A stretch of 36,655 nt of DNA from Alphaproteobacteria bacterium (GCA_017618175.1 JAFZUT010000011.1:1-36655), one strand, 5' to 3'; shown: positions 1 through 8,748, counted from the first letter of the stretch. The notes: generated by a model not told the origin, from the letters alone. Made by a program: numbers and translations.

Positions 1-88
1 GTTACACTTTATACATACATAAACAAGCACAACAAAGGAAGAGAATATGAGAATTTCAATTCTTGCATTCGGTGCAATTGCATCGGTT
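1..88. repeat. 88-bp inverted repeat, left copy (promoter, RBS, signal-peptide start)
   Basis: Positions 1-88 recur as the reverse complement at 10511-10598 with a single mismatch (G at 65). The repeat holds a putative -10 TATACA (10-15), the ribosome site AAAGGAAGAG and the first 14 codons of the secreted protein that begins at 47. Identity stops inside the signal peptide. The repeat begins at the window edge, so its true left end is not visible. It could be the product of gene duplication or a substrate for recombination. Confidence 0.9.
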
Positions 89-559
89 ATTACAATCAAT
101 TCAGTTCTGGCAACTTCATCCACGGTTACATCCAAAGATTACGTAGATGCCCAAGATGCATTGAAACAAAATAAGATTCCGGCAACCGGAACCAATGCAT
201 CAACACCCGGTGACACCGTTGTCACATATACCGATACCGCAGGGACGATTGGTGAGCGCGGAATTTGCGATGCGGATAAAGACGAAGTAGAAGGGTGTGA
301 TTATGCCGACATTGTAACTTGGGATTTAGTTGATTGGGCAATAGAAAGAGTGCCAACAATTACAACATCGAAATTGATCTGTATTGATGATCCGGATTGC
401 ACACTATGGCAAGTTGAATGGCAAACTGTAAATGGTGATTGTAGAACCGATGGTTCATGTGAAACACCAGAAACATGTGCGATTGTATGTTGCGATGCAA
501 GGTTTCAGCTGACTAGTTATGGATACGAATGCTACGAGGATTCAGGTGGTCCCCACTAA
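47..559 (+). CDS. Small secreted cysteine-rich protein, family member A
   Basis: A 170-residue protein with a signal peptide over about residues 1-22 (ending SVLA-TSS). It is followed by a DYVDAQDALKQNKIP segment and a module of the type GDTVVTYTDTAGTIGERGI. The same pattern occurs in the proteins at 9923-10552 and 21690-22604, so the three form a local family. The C-terminal 65 residues are rich in cysteine (about ten) and differ from the KQNKMTC...TDANCLLW ending of the other two, although a DCTLW motif remains. The start is preceded by AAAGGAAGAG. Its last bases overlap the convergent yraN gene by 4 bp. I infer an exported or surface protein, with disulfides possible; no enzymatic motif is seen and the function is unknown. 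Confidence 0.75.
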   Translation: MRISILAFGAIASVITINSVLATSSTVTSKDYVDAQDALKQNKIPATGTNASTPGDTVVTYTDTAGTIGERGICDADKDEVEGCDYADIVTWDLVDWAIERVPTITTSKLICIDDPDCTLWQVEWQTVNGDCRTDGSCETPETCAIVCCDARFQLTSYGYECYEDSGGPH

Positions 560-897
560 AACGCCTGTTTAATCCAATTGATATGAAATCCGTGGATTAT
601 AATTACATCGAACCGCGCATTACCCATCCATCGTTTTTGCAACAGGTATGTTTCCGCCGCGGCGCGCAGACGCTTTATTTGCGTCCATGTAATTGCATCA
701 AATCCCGCCGATATGGTTTTGCGTTTTTTGACTTCAACAAAAATAATTAAATTTCCGCGTTTGGCAATTATATCTATTTCGGCGCGCCCCGTGTATCGCC
801 CCGTTGTATATCGCCGTTTCACAATTCTAAACCCGTGCAACATTAAATATGCGCACGCAATGATTTCTGCAAAAATCCCGATTTTATAAGAATTCAT
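556..897 (-). CDS. yraN: YraN/UPF0102 family nuclease-like protein
   Basis: A 113-residue protein matching the UPF0102 (YraN) family, which has a restriction-endonuclease-like fold. Visible hallmarks are the N-terminal G..AE..A..YL..HGF.I pattern, the core GRAEIDIIAKRG (about residues 37-48) and FVEVKKRK (about 53-60), which together give the E-x-D...E-x-K arrangement, and a terminal RFDVIII strand. Family function is unsettled; a role in DNA repair or recombination has been suggested. It is the last gene of the minus-strand run that begins at frr, 6 bp after the preceding gene, with only a weak ribosome site. The family assignment is firm and the role is not. Confidence 0.85.
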   Translation of the reverse strand: MNSYKIGIFAEIIACAYLMLHGFRIVKRRYTTGRYTGRAEIDIIAKRGNLIIFVEVKKRKTISAGFDAITWTQIKRLRAAAETYLLQKRWMGNARFDVIIIHGFHINWIKQAF

Positions 898-903
898 ATT
901 GAA

Positions 904-1725
904 TTAAAACGCATAAGATTTCGCCGCAAAATTGTCGGTTGCACTTTGCATATTTGCCGCGTTGTCTTCCGCCATGCGTCCGCAATCAACCAATTCCAAT
1001 TCGCCATAATATGCGGTCATCATCGGGTCATATGCGTTGTCTGAACTGACCCATTTGTCGGTGTCTGAATTTGGGTTGCCATATTTGTCCAATACATTTT
1101 GCCACCAAGACCAAATTTTTTTGTCGCGTTGGTTGGCAAATTTTTCGGCATCACCTTCGATTTCATCAACATCGTTTTTATAAACAATTTTCCACACGAC
1201 GTTGTCGGTGGCGTTGCTGGTAAAATAAACATCAATCGTTTCACCGGTCACATTCCGCACCAAATGCAATTCGGACGCATACAAAACACCACGATTCCGC
1301 GCCAAAGAATTTATACACGCATTTAATTTTGCGGGCGCATAAACCCCACTGCGCCGACATTCGTAATCAAGGTTATATTTCCAATCTGGATGCATAGAGT
1401 AAATAACACTGTCTTTTGGACGATTGGTATACAGTCCATTTTCGCGCGCAATCAATTGCGCCTCGTCAAAATTCATACCCAACATTATACCGGCGATATC
1501 GAATCCGGAAACTGCGGTGGGTCTGTCACCGGTGTTTATTGATACAACACCCATATTGCACGCGGCATCGGTGTTATTATTCGTTTCAATCGCGTATTCA
1601 TCAAAATTGTCGTATTCGGCATCTTCGGGAAAGCCTTCGTAATCAAAGACATCATCACTTGGTGCAAAGGCCGATTGCGTCACGGCACAGCATATAACGC
1701 ACAATAAAATCCATAAACGTTTCAT
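904..1725 (-). CDS. Exported protein of unknown function
   Basis: A 273-residue protein with a clear signal peptide (residues 1-20, ending QSAFA). A very acidic stretch follows at about 23-50 (many D and E), then a FDIAGIMLGMNFDEAQLIA segment at about 75-93. That segment resembles the 'aGi.LGM...EA' start of small periplasmic domains found in many Proteobacteria, but I cannot name the family. Four or so cysteines are scattered through it. It starts 5 bp after the upstream VirB8-like gene, with GGGGAATAG before it, so it is co-transcribed with that gene. Probably periplasmic; function unknown. Its position next to the VirB7/VirB8-like genes raises the possibility that it belongs to the same complex. 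Confidence 0.7.
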   Translation of the reverse strand: MKRLWILLCVICCAVTQSAFAPSDDVFDYEGFPEDAEYDNFDEYAIETNNNTDAACNMGVVSINTGDRPTAVSGFDIAGIMLGMNFDEAQLIARENGLYTNRPKDSVIYSMHPDWKYNLDYECRRSGVYAPAKLNACINSLARNRGVLYASELHLVRNVTGETIDVYFTSNATDNVVWKIVYKNDVDEIEGDAEKFANQRDKKIWSWWQNVLDKYGNPNSDTDKWVSSDNAYDPMMTAYYGELELVDCGRMAEDNAANMQSATDNFAAKSYAF

Positions 1726-1730
1726 ATCAT

Positions 1731-2384
1731 CTATTCCCCATCAAACATTACATCGGTCACGTGAAATACGAACACAAGCGCCGGATCAATACCACTTAAC
1801 AGTGCCTTTTGAACCGCGTCAATGTTGCTGTACAATCGACCAATCGTGCCGGCATCTTGAATTTTTATATACATTGTGCCACGCGTGATTGTCGGGACCG
1901 CATTCATATCATTTGGTTTATACCACGTTTTTAATTCATAATCAACATGCCAATAATTACTGTCCACTGGGTTAAAAATTTCGTTAAAAACCCGCACAGT
2001 CCTGCGTGCGCCGTTTGATGACAATTCCCGAATTTCTGGGACAAAATTTTGTTCCCATTTGCGCATAACGTTTGAATTTGACATTTGCCTAATAATTGCG
2101 GTGTTTCCGCGTGTTCGTCGTGCGACATTTTCAACGTCCGGCACAACATAGAAATATTCCGTAACGAATTTTTGAATAAGCCAATCCCGCATCTTGCGTT
2201 CGCCTATTTCGGATATATTGCGGGGCATACCGGTTTGATTCATCGCACTTAACCCCGTGCGAAAGAAATACGGTTCAATGGTTTCTTGGTTGGCCGTATC
2301 GTATATCGCACCCGCGATATATATCATCGCGAATACTGCGAATATTGTGGCCAGTCCAATAATGTATCCCAACAGTTTCTTCAT
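1731..2384 (-). CDS. Single-pass inner-membrane protein, VirB8-like (second of a pair)
   Basis: Read from the ATG at 2384 (217 residues), because the upstream stop TAA lies 1 bp before it and AGGGA sits at the right distance; a longer in-frame start at 2402 would overlap the previous gene. The layout is a short cytoplasmic tail, one transmembrane helix (about residues 5-27) and a periplasmic domain of about 185 residues. The C-terminal half alternates strands (YWHVDYELKTWYK, TRGTMYIKIQ, LVFVFHVTDVMF), as expected of an NTF2-like VirB8 periplasmic domain. Its size and topology match the gene just upstream, so the two may be paralogues. The VirB8 assignment rests on architecture and neighbours, not on a signature motif. 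Confidence 0.55.
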   Translation of the reverse strand: MKKLLGYIIGLATIFAVFAMIYIAGAIYDTANQETIEPYFFRTGLSAMNQTGMPRNISEIGERKMRDWLIQKFVTEYFYVVPDVENVARRTRGNTAIIRQMSNSNVMRKWEQNFVPEIRELSSNGARRTVRVFNEIFNPVDSNYWHVDYELKTWYKPNDMNAVPTITRGTMYIKIQDAGTIGRLYSNIDAVQKALLSGIDPALVFVFHVTDVMFDGE

Positions 2385-2385
2385 A

Positions 2386-3081
2386 TTATTCCCTGTATGC
2401 ATTGAACCCCGTTATATAGTATCCCAAGGTTTGTGGATAACGCGATGCGTCATATGCAACCTTGACATACGCAACGATATCAAAATTTCCGTTTATGTTT
2501 GAATAAACACGCGCCCGTGCAACCCATGTGCCACCATTTGCATTTATTACGCCACCCGGAAATACGGTAATCTTGTTCGGGTCAATATGCCAACGTTCAC
2601 CGGCCGATTCGTATGCCGTATATTGCGGTAACACATCCGCCACAAATTTTTGATACATACTTTCCCCGGAAATACAATATATGTCACACCCGCCAACACT
2701 TGCAAACGTATTTGGTACACGCCGTGTGCAATCGGTTTCACGGTTGCAACGTTGCCAATTCAGCGCATTTTTTTCTGTATTGCCGGTCACGGTGAACCAT
2801 TTCTCGGTAAATATGCCAACCAATGCACGTTGCACAGATTGATAATACGGAATATTTTTTTCATCCCTTGGTCGCCCAATCAATTGCCATTCGCCGCGCG
2901 CACTGTCCACATAAATTACAAAAGGATTAATTGTTTGATTGCGCCGCAACCACGGTAATGCGATGCACGCGCCAATAATAACAATGAACGCGATAACAGA
3001 CCATATCCCCATCGTCCGGGAAACGGCAACCCGCTTTCCCGCCGGAAAGGCCGACGTGTCAAAATCATCTGGGTAATCCAA
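2386..3081 (-). CDS. Single-pass inner-membrane protein, VirB8/DotI-like
   Basis: A 231-residue protein with a cytoplasmic tail of about 23 residues, a transmembrane helix at about 25-45 (WSVIAFIVIIGACIALPWL) and a periplasmic domain. The segment after the helix, INPFVIYVDSARGEWQ, resembles the beta-strand entry of VirB8/TrbF/DotI proteins (P.VV.VD..G). A YYQSVQRALVGIFTEKWF helix and a C-terminal run of strands ending YYITGFNAYRE follow. Four cysteines lie between about residues 112 and 136. It follows a 48-residue lipoprotein, which is the virB7-virB8 order of type IV secretion operons. The family call is an inference; an unrelated NTF2-like protein is the main alternative. Confidence 0.55.
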   Translation of the reverse strand: MDYPDDFDTSAFPAGKRVAVSRTMGIWSVIAFIVIIGACIALPWLRRNQTINPFVIYVDSARGEWQLIGRPRDEKNIPYYQSVQRALVGIFTEKWFTVTGNTEKNALNWQRCNRETDCTRRVPNTFASVGGCDIYCISGESMYQKFVADVLPQYTAYESAGERWHIDPNKITVFPGGVINANGGTWVARARVYSNINGNFDIVAYVKVAYDASRYPQTLGYYITGFNAYRE

Positions 3082-3114
3082 TGCTCTCTCCTTGGGCGTG
3101 TTATGGTGCGACCA

Positions 3115-3261
3115 TTATGCGCGATACACCATAATGCATGCACACGGACTAAGTTTCAATTCGTTTGTATCATAACCGACACCAACCGGTTCGCGGTCAT
3201 AAATCTGGCCACATCCCGCCAACGCCAATCCAACAAACAATCCAATAATAATTTTTTTCAT
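3115..3261 (-). CDS. Tiny lipoprotein, VirB7-like in size and position
   Basis: A 48-residue protein with a lipobox LALAGC at about residues 14-19, so the mature lipoprotein has only about 30 residues. It starts at the ATG at 3261, with AAAGGA 5 bp before it; the longer reading from 3330 has no signal at its front. It lies 68 bp after bamA and 33 bp before the VirB8-like gene. Size, lipidation and position fit VirB7, but such short sequences carry little family signal, and a generic small outer-membrane lipoprotein is possible. Two cysteines (CAC) near the C-terminus could form disulfides, as some VirB7 proteins do. Confidence 0.6.
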   Translation of the reverse strand: MKKIIIGLFVGLALAGCGQIYDREPVGVGYDTNELKLSPCACIMVYRA

Positions 3262-3329
3262 ATCCTTTCCCCCATGTCTACTTTGATTATAAGAAAATTT
3301 TGCGCAACCGGTCAAGTGCAAATAATACA

Positions 3330-5588
3330 CTAAAACTGGGTTTCAAATGACAACAAGAAACGCCGTTCACGGTCATGTTTTCCCATCTTTAATGGCCAAC
3401 CCCAACTGAAATTCATTGGGCCCATCGGCGTGTTCCAATAAATACCAAACCCGGCGGATGTGCGAATACCGCTGTCGATATAATTGGGTCGCCCAAGGTA
3501 CGTATCTTCACGGGATGGCGGTTTGCCCAAAATACCATAGTCCGCAAACACAAAACCTTTTATCTGGTATTCATCAGGAATAAATATCGGGAAATTCAAC
3601 TGGGTTGAACCGTTGACCTTCCACATACCACCAAGTGCATAGGAATTATAATACCAATTGCGACTTCCTATGCCGGCAATTTCAAACCCGCGCATTGATT
3701 CACCACCCAAAAAGTACCGATATACACGCGGGACATAATCATCACCAATCGATTGAATATATCCAAAATCCAGTGATGTTTTTAATTGCCACCGGTCGTC
3801 CAAGAATTTCACCATCGCGGTTGCATCCGCACTGTATCGCATAAATGTTTCGGTACCGCCAAACCCGGTGTACGCCACACCCAAATTTCCAACCAAACCG
3901 GTATGAGTGTTTTGTTCAAAATTCGTATCCAGGTTATAGTATTTCAAATATGTCCCCAGTGTGTAAAGTCGCGCATTTTGCCAACCGCCAATTTGTAAAT
4001 CATAGTTTTGATCAAAAGACGCCGATAAACGTAAAGTCTGGGACCAATGATCGGTCAATTGCCACCCAAGCCGCCCCGCAATGGTAAGGGAATCACGGTC
4101 ATAACCGAATCCACCCAAATGTTTATAGTTGTACATTGTGTACGAAACATCAAAACCCGCAGACAACGCACGCCCAAACAGGAACGGTTCGGTAAAACTG
4201 AACAACGCTTGTTTTTGATATTGTGCGATGGATCCGCGCAGTTGCACCGTTTGACCGCGTCCCATAAAGTTATTTTCCGTGATACCGGCGTCCAACATAA
4301 ATCCGTTTATATTTGACCAACCAAACCCACCCGACAATTCACCGGTGGGTTGTTCTTCAACCTTGATATCCAAATTCATCATGTTCGCATCGGCAATGCG
4401 ACTTGGCACCATTTGCACATCTTTGAAATAACGTGTCCGCATTAAACGTTGACGTCCCTGTTCAATTGTTTGCAATGAAAATGGGTCGCCTGCGCGCATA
4501 GGAATCAATTGGTTTATAACCGAATCAAATGTCCGCACATTGCCAAGTATATTCACGGAATTCAAATAAATTCTGTTTGTTTTTTGAATCTTGAAATCTA
4601 AATCTATGGTGCGCGCATCATCATTTTTTGTCGGCACCGGTTCAACATTTATAAACGCGTACCCATAATCAGCAACCGCACCACGCAGTGCCGAAATACT
4701 GGATTCCACTTTGTCTATGTTATATGTATCACCACTGGAAATTTTTAACGCGTCATTCAAAACATCGTCCGGCACATCATCAAACGGATTATCAATACTA
4801 AGTTTTCCAATTTTGTATTTTGGTCCTTCGTCAACATTAAATACCACAGAATAATATTCGCGATCGGGCGTAAAGGTTCCCTTGGCATTTTTCACCTGAA
4901 AATCTACATAACCATTGCGCAGGTAAAATTGGCGCAACATTTGTTGATCATACAATATGCGGTCTTCATCATACACGTCAAATTGTGACATAAAACGCCA
5001 CCACGCGTGTTCGCGCGACAATATTTCACCGCGCAGTGTTCGCGAACTGAATTTCTTATTGCCCTCAAAATCAATATCACGGATATATGTTGGATGCCCT
5101 TCGGTAATTTCATAAACAACATTAACACGATTATCGTCCAGCGATATCTTTTTAGGTTCAATTTTCGTTCCAAAAAAACCTTTGCGCTGGTACACGGTCA
5201 GCATTCGTCCAACATCGGCGCCAATCACAGATTGATCAAATGCGGAACGTTCCTTTAACTTTATTTCTTTTTTCAAATCATCGGTTGAAACCTCGTCATT
5301 ACCTTCAACGGTGACCATATTCACAATTGGCGCCTCGGTAATATCTATTTTCATAACATTCCCGACCATTTGAACCGACACATTGGAAAAATACCCACTT
5401 TCTTGCAGTTGTTTTGCAATTTTATTTGTACGTTCGGTTGTGATATTTTCGCCAATTTTGACATCGGCCAATATTCGCACAGATTCCGCATCCATACGAT
5501 TGTTGCCCACCACATCAATGCGCGAAAGTGTCGCGGCACCTGCGGGTAACGCAAAAATCATCAAAAATAAAAACAAATATTTTTTCAT
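3330..5588 (-). CDS. bamA: Outer-membrane assembly factor BamA
   Basis: A 752-residue Omp85 protein, close to the usual length. A signal peptide (residues 1-18, ending AGA-A) leads into about five POTRA repeats (IDVVGNNRMDAE, VTVEGNDEVS, IDFEGNKKFSS, LSIDNPFDD, VNILGNVRTFD) up to about residue 415. A 16-strand barrel follows, beginning EQPTGELSGGFGWSN. The lid-loop motif appears as MRGFEIAG instead of VRGF, and the protein ends in phenylalanine as barrel substrates do. It inserts beta-barrel proteins into the outer membrane with BamD, which is encoded at 25563-26288. The start overlaps the rseP stop as ATGA, so translation is probably coupled. The usual followers (skp, lpxD, fabZ, lpxA) are absent. 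Confidence 0.98.
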   Translation of the reverse strand: MKKYLFLFLMIFALPAGAATLSRIDVVGNNRMDAESVRILADVKIGENITTERTNKIAKQLQESGYFSNVSVQMVGNVMKIDITEAPIVNMVTVEGNDEVSTDDLKKEIKLKERSAFDQSVIGADVGRMLTVYQRKGFFGTKIEPKKISLDDNRVNVVYEITEGHPTYIRDIDFEGNKKFSSRTLRGEILSREHAWWRFMSQFDVYDEDRILYDQQMLRQFYLRNGYVDFQVKNAKGTFTPDREYYSVVFNVDEGPKYKIGKLSIDNPFDDVPDDVLNDALKISSGDTYNIDKVESSISALRGAVADYGYAFINVEPVPTKNDDARTIDLDFKIQKTNRIYLNSVNILGNVRTFDSVINQLIPMRAGDPFSLQTIEQGRQRLMRTRYFKDVQMVPSRIADANMMNLDIKVEEQPTGELSGGFGWSNINGFMLDAGITENNFMGRGQTVQLRGSIAQYQKQALFSFTEPFLFGRALSAGFDVSYTMYNYKHLGGFGYDRDSLTIAGRLGWQLTDHWSQTLRLSASFDQNYDLQIGGWQNARLYTLGTYLKYYNLDTNFEQNTHTGLVGNLGVAYTGFGGTETFMRYSADATAMVKFLDDRWQLKTSLDFGYIQSIGDDYVPRVYRYFLGGESMRGFEIAGIGSRNWYYNSYALGGMWKVNGSTQLNFPIFIPDEYQIKGFVFADYGILGKPPSREDTYLGRPNYIDSGIRTSAGFGIYWNTPMGPMNFSWGWPLKMGKHDRERRFLLSFETQF

Positions 5589-6640
5589 AATCCAAATACC
5601 CGTACCAAATCATTCCACATTGTCAACGCAAAAACAAATGCCAAGAAAACCCAACCGCACACGATAACAATTTCCATTCCTTTACCACCCAATTTTTTGC
5701 GGGTTATGCCTTCTATTATCAAAATCAGCAAATATCCCCCGTCCAAAACCGGCAACGGCAACAGGTTTATAACACCCAAATTCACCGACAACAATGCGAT
5801 AATCGCCATTAACGCAAAGAATCCGTTGGCCATGGCCTGGCCAGAAACCTGGGCAATGGTGATGAATGAACCCAATTGACGTGAAGAACGATCACCGGTA
5901 ATAATCTGTTTTAATACGGTAAGTAAAGTTTTAGATTGATAATATGTCTCGCGTGCACCAGAATACAGTGCGCCAAAGAAACCTTTTTTGCGGAACTCGG
6001 TCTTACTTCCATCTGCAACCAATCCCCAACGTTCCGCGGGCGCCAACGCCACCTCTAATATTTTCCCTTTGCGGGCAAGCGTTACGCGCGCCGGCCGCGA
6101 TCCCGCCAATTCTTTGGCAATGACCAATTCGCCCCAATTTGTGATTTTCGCGCCGTCAATTTGAACGATTACATCGCCCGAACGTACGCCGGCATTGAAC
6201 GCGACACTTTCACGAATAACCTGGCCCACCACAGGCAACTGAACGGTGCGCGGTTTGAACATAAATATACTTGAATATATTGACCACGCCAAAAGAAAAT
6301 TCATAATAACGCCGGCGGCAATAATAATAAATTGCTTCCACGCGGGTGCGGAAAGATAGTGCCCAACCTTTTTATTCGCGGGCAATTCGTTGTATTTTTT
6401 GCGGTTAAACATATCTTCTTGGCCATATATAGATACATAACCACCCAACGGCAAACATGCAATTTTCCAAACAGTTCCGCGCCGGTCGGTCCATTTTACA
6501 ATTGCGGGTCCAAACCCAATAGAAAACGCATCAACACGAACACCGGCCCAACGCGCCGCCAAAAAATGCCCCAATTCGTGTATGAAAACCACCACACCCA
6601 AAACAATCAAAAGTGCAATAATGGTCGTTATCGTATGCAT
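5585..6640 (-). CDS. rseP: Site-2 intramembrane zinc protease RseP
   Basis: A 351-residue protein with the metalloprotease motif HELGH at residues 21-25 in the first transmembrane helix. A PDZ domain at about 115-200 (AGVRSGDVIVQIDG) follows, and the second zinc-ligand motif NLLPLPVLDGGY lies near residue 290. The usual form of the latter ends LDGGH; the aspartate is kept, so activity is expected. It is shorter than the E. coli protein, which has two PDZ domains, and matches the one-PDZ alphaproteobacterial form. It cuts membrane-bound anti-sigma factors and signal-peptide remnants within the inner membrane. It sits between cdsA and bamA, with GGAAGGA before the ATG. dxr, often found between cdsA and rseP, is missing. 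Confidence 0.96.
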   Translation of the reverse strand: MHTITTIIALLIVLGVVVFIHELGHFLAARWAGVRVDAFSIGFGPAIVKWTDRRGTVWKIACLPLGGYVSIYGQEDMFNRKKYNELPANKKVGHYLSAPAWKQFIIIAAGVIMNFLLAWSIYSSIFMFKPRTVQLPVVGQVIRESVAFNAGVRSGDVIVQIDGAKITNWGELVIAKELAGSRPARVTLARKGKILEVALAPAERWGLVADGSKTEFRKKGFFGALYSGARETYYQSKTLLTVLKQIITGDRSSRQLGSFITIAQVSGQAMANGFFALMAIIALLSVNLGVINLLPLPVLDGGYLLILIIEGITRKKLGGKGMEIVIVCGWVFLAFVFALTMWNDLVRVFGL

Positions 6641-6658
6641 TCCTTCCGTCCTTTCTTG

Positions 6659-7309
6659 TTACGCCAACACCGCCCAGATAATGGGCAACACGTAAATCCA
6701 ACCGTCAAACCGGTCGATAATTCCACCGTGCCCGCCCAAAATATGACTGTAATCTTTGATTTGTAATTTGCGTTTTACAAAACTTGCGGTCAAATCACCA
6801 TATTGTGACAACAATGCAATTCCAATTCCAATCCAAACCAATTGCGAAACAAATGTTCCCAATACCCAGTGTCCATATGCAATTGCCGCGGTGGTTCCGC
6901 CAATTATGCCAAATATTTGTCCCGCCCAGGTTTTGTGTTCTGAAATTCTTTCCCACATTTTATCGCCACCGATTTGCCCACCAAAGAACCACGCACAAAT
7001 ATCGGTCGCGCATACAATTACCAAAATCATCAAAATCAGCATAGGACGCCGCGCCAATGTCAACAAAGACACAAAATCCATACCCAACAATCCCAAGAAT
7101 AACAAAAATATTGCGATGTTTTTGCCATTAAACATTACATCGCGTGGCGCACGCCAAAGGCACACCATAAATTCCACAACCATCGCCAATGCAATGCCGA
7201 TGCAAAGCCAATAAACGCCCGGAATGCCGATGCGTTCCAACAATGCCACCATAACGATAACCGCAAGCATTCCACCCGCCACTAAAATCCTGTTCATTGT
7301 TTCTGACAT
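6659..7309 (-). CDS. cdsA: Phosphatidate cytidylyltransferase CdsA
   Basis: Read from the ATG at 7309, preceded by GAGGAA, giving 216 residues; an upstream in-frame start would lie deep inside uppS. The signature region near the C-terminus reads SFVKRKLQIKDYSHILGGHGG followed by IIDRFDG, matching the CdsA pattern (S...KR..KIKD......GHGG..DR.D). About seven hydrophobic helices precede it. It is shorter than the usual 260-280 residues, mostly by a reduced N-terminal part. The enzyme makes CDP-diacylglycerol from phosphatidate and CTP in the inner membrane for all phospholipids. It begins 10 bp after uppS. Confidence 0.94.
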   Translation of the reverse strand: MSETMNRILVAGGMLAVIVMVALLERIGIPGVYWLCIGIALAMVVEFMVCLWRAPRDVMFNGKNIAIFLLFLGLLGMDFVSLLTLARRPMLILMILVIVCATDICAWFFGGQIGGDKMWERISEHKTWAGQIFGIIGGTTAAIAYGHWVLGTFVSQLVWIGIGIALLSQYGDLTASFVKRKLQIKDYSHILGGHGGIIDRFDGWIYVLPIIWAVLA

Positions 7310-7319
7310 TTTGATTCCT

Positions 7320-8075
7320 CTATTTTTTACGTCCAGAATAGTTTGCCTTTTTGCCACCACCGAAACGGCGATTACGTTTTGCATATTCGTCCAAAACAAA
7401 TTGCCACAGTTTTGTGGATTTTACCAATTCCGGCCAATGCTGGGGTACAAACAATAATTCGGCATATGCCAATTTCCAGAGCAGAAAGTTCGAAATTCTA
7501 AATTCATTGCTTGTTCGCACCATAAGGTCAATAGGTAATAAATCCCCGGTGTCCAAAAACGTTTCAAATGTTTCGCGTGTGACGGGTGTGCCCGCGGCGA
7601 CCGCGGCATTCGCGGCATTTACGATTTCATCTTGCCCACCATAATTCAATGCGAATACAACCGTTCCACCGGTGTTTTCCGCGGATTCGGCCTCTAACCG
7701 GTCGCACATGTCGGCCAATTTTTTTGGCAATCTTTCGCGGGTTCCAATCACACGATAACGCAGATTTTTTTCGATTGCGTGTTTCAAATTCTTTTTTAAT
7801 TCCGAATAGAACAAATCCATCAAGAAATCGACTTCTTCTTTGGAACGGTTCCAATTTTCGGTTGAAAATATAAAGAAAGTAATTGTCGTAACGCCACGCG
7901 CAATAAACCAATCAACCAAATTTTCAAAATTCGAAATACCCGCACGATGCCCCATCAGCGGCGGCAAACCGCGTGCTTCGGCCCAACGGCGGTTGCCGTC
8001 ACAAATAAATGCGATATGCTTTGGAACTTTGACCGGCGTTGCCGATACAGATTTTTTCTTGAACAATCTTAACAT
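7320..8075 (-). CDS. uppS: Undecaprenyl diphosphate synthase (cis-prenyltransferase)
   Basis: Read from the ATG at 8075 (251 residues); a TTG 12 bp upstream is possible. The conserved motifs are in order: HIAFICDGNRRWA (the Asp that binds magnesium), GHRAG, FFIFSTENWNRSKEEV, and DLMVRTSNEFRISNFLLW near the C-terminus. The more common form of the last motif is RTGGE.RISNFLLWQ; SNEF replaces GGEQ/GGEK-like residues here, a modest variation. It condenses isopentenyl diphosphate onto farnesyl diphosphate to make the C55 lipid carrier for peptidoglycan. It lies in the conserved frr-uppS-cdsA order. The C-terminus is lysine/arginine-rich (NRRFGGGKKANYSGRKK). Confidence 0.96.
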   Translation of the reverse strand: MLRLFKKKSVSATPVKVPKHIAFICDGNRRWAEARGLPPLMGHRAGISNFENLVDWFIARGVTTITFFIFSTENWNRSKEEVDFLMDLFYSELKKNLKHAIEKNLRYRVIGTRERLPKKLADMCDRLEAESAENTGGTVVFALNYGGQDEIVNAANAAVAAGTPVTRETFETFLDTGDLLPIDLMVRTSNEFRISNFLLWKLAYAELLFVPQHWPELVKSTKLWQFVLDEYAKRNRRFGGGKKANYSGRKK

Positions 8076-8116
8076 TTTTGTATCCAATGTTTAATATTAA
8101 ATGACGCGCCCAAAAA

Positions 8117-8677
8117 TTACACAGACATAATATCTGCTTCTTTTTGTTTTGCAATAGAATCAACCTCGGCCCCGCGGGCATCAAACACCTTTTGCAGGTC
8201 ACTTTCGAATTTCCGTTGATCATCTTCGGAAATTTCTTTGTCGGTGACGGCGCGTTTGATTTTACCCATTGCGTCTTGGCGAATGTTGCGCATAGAAATC
8301 TTGGCTTCTTCGGCGTATTTTCCGGCAACCTTGGTCAATTCGCGCCGGCGTTCTTCGGTAAGCGGTGGCATATTCAGGCGGATAACCGCACCCGCGCTCA
8401 TTGGGTTCAAACCCAATCCAGAATCACGAATCGCCTTTTCAACGGCGCCAACATTTGACATATCCCACACAGTCACGGCCAACGTTTGATTGTCGGGCGT
8501 TGAAACGGTCGCCAATTGATTCAACGGCATATCAGAACCATACGTGTTCACACGCACCCCATCCAACAGGTGCACAGACGCGCGTCCGGTGCGCAAACCG
8601 GCATATTCACCGCGCAAAACTTCGATTGTCTGGGCGGTTTTTTGTTCGACTTCGGCTTTCAAAGATTGATAATCCAT
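8117..8677 (-). CDS. frr: Ribosome recycling factor
   Basis: A 186-residue protein of standard length. It shows the RRF pattern: RTGRASVHLLDGVRVNTYG (about residues 30-48), LNQLATVSTPDNQTLAVTVWD, and the long C-terminal helix with LTEERRRELTK...AEEAKISMRNIRQDA. With EF-G it splits post-termination ribosomes. It is the first gene of the minus-strand operon; AAGGAG precedes the ATG. A possible promoter is TTGCCA (8727-8732) and a weak -10, divergent from the tRNA-Ala promoter in the same 85-bp gap. Confidence 0.97.
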   Translation of the reverse strand: MDYQSLKAEVEQKTAQTIEVLRGEYAGLRTGRASVHLLDGVRVNTYGSDMPLNQLATVSTPDNQTLAVTVWDMSNVGAVEKAIRDSGLGLNPMSAGAVIRLNMPPLTEERRRELTKVAGKYAEEAKISMRNIRQDAMGKIKRAVTDKEISEDDQRKFESDLQKVFDARGAEVDSIAKQKEADIMSV

Positions 8678-8719
8678 ATATAAAACTCCTTATGCTTAGG
8701 CTTAGGTTAGCAAATCTAT

Positions 8720-8748
8720 TTGACATTTGGCAAGAAGAAATATAGAAT
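8720..8748 (+). promoter_or_regulatory. Promoter of tRNA-Ala
   Basis: TTGACA at 8720-8725 and TAGAAT at 8743-8748 are separated by exactly 17 bp. The predicted +1 is near 8755, 7 bp before the tRNA. This is the best consensus promoter in the window and fits a stable RNA gene. Confidence 0.85.
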
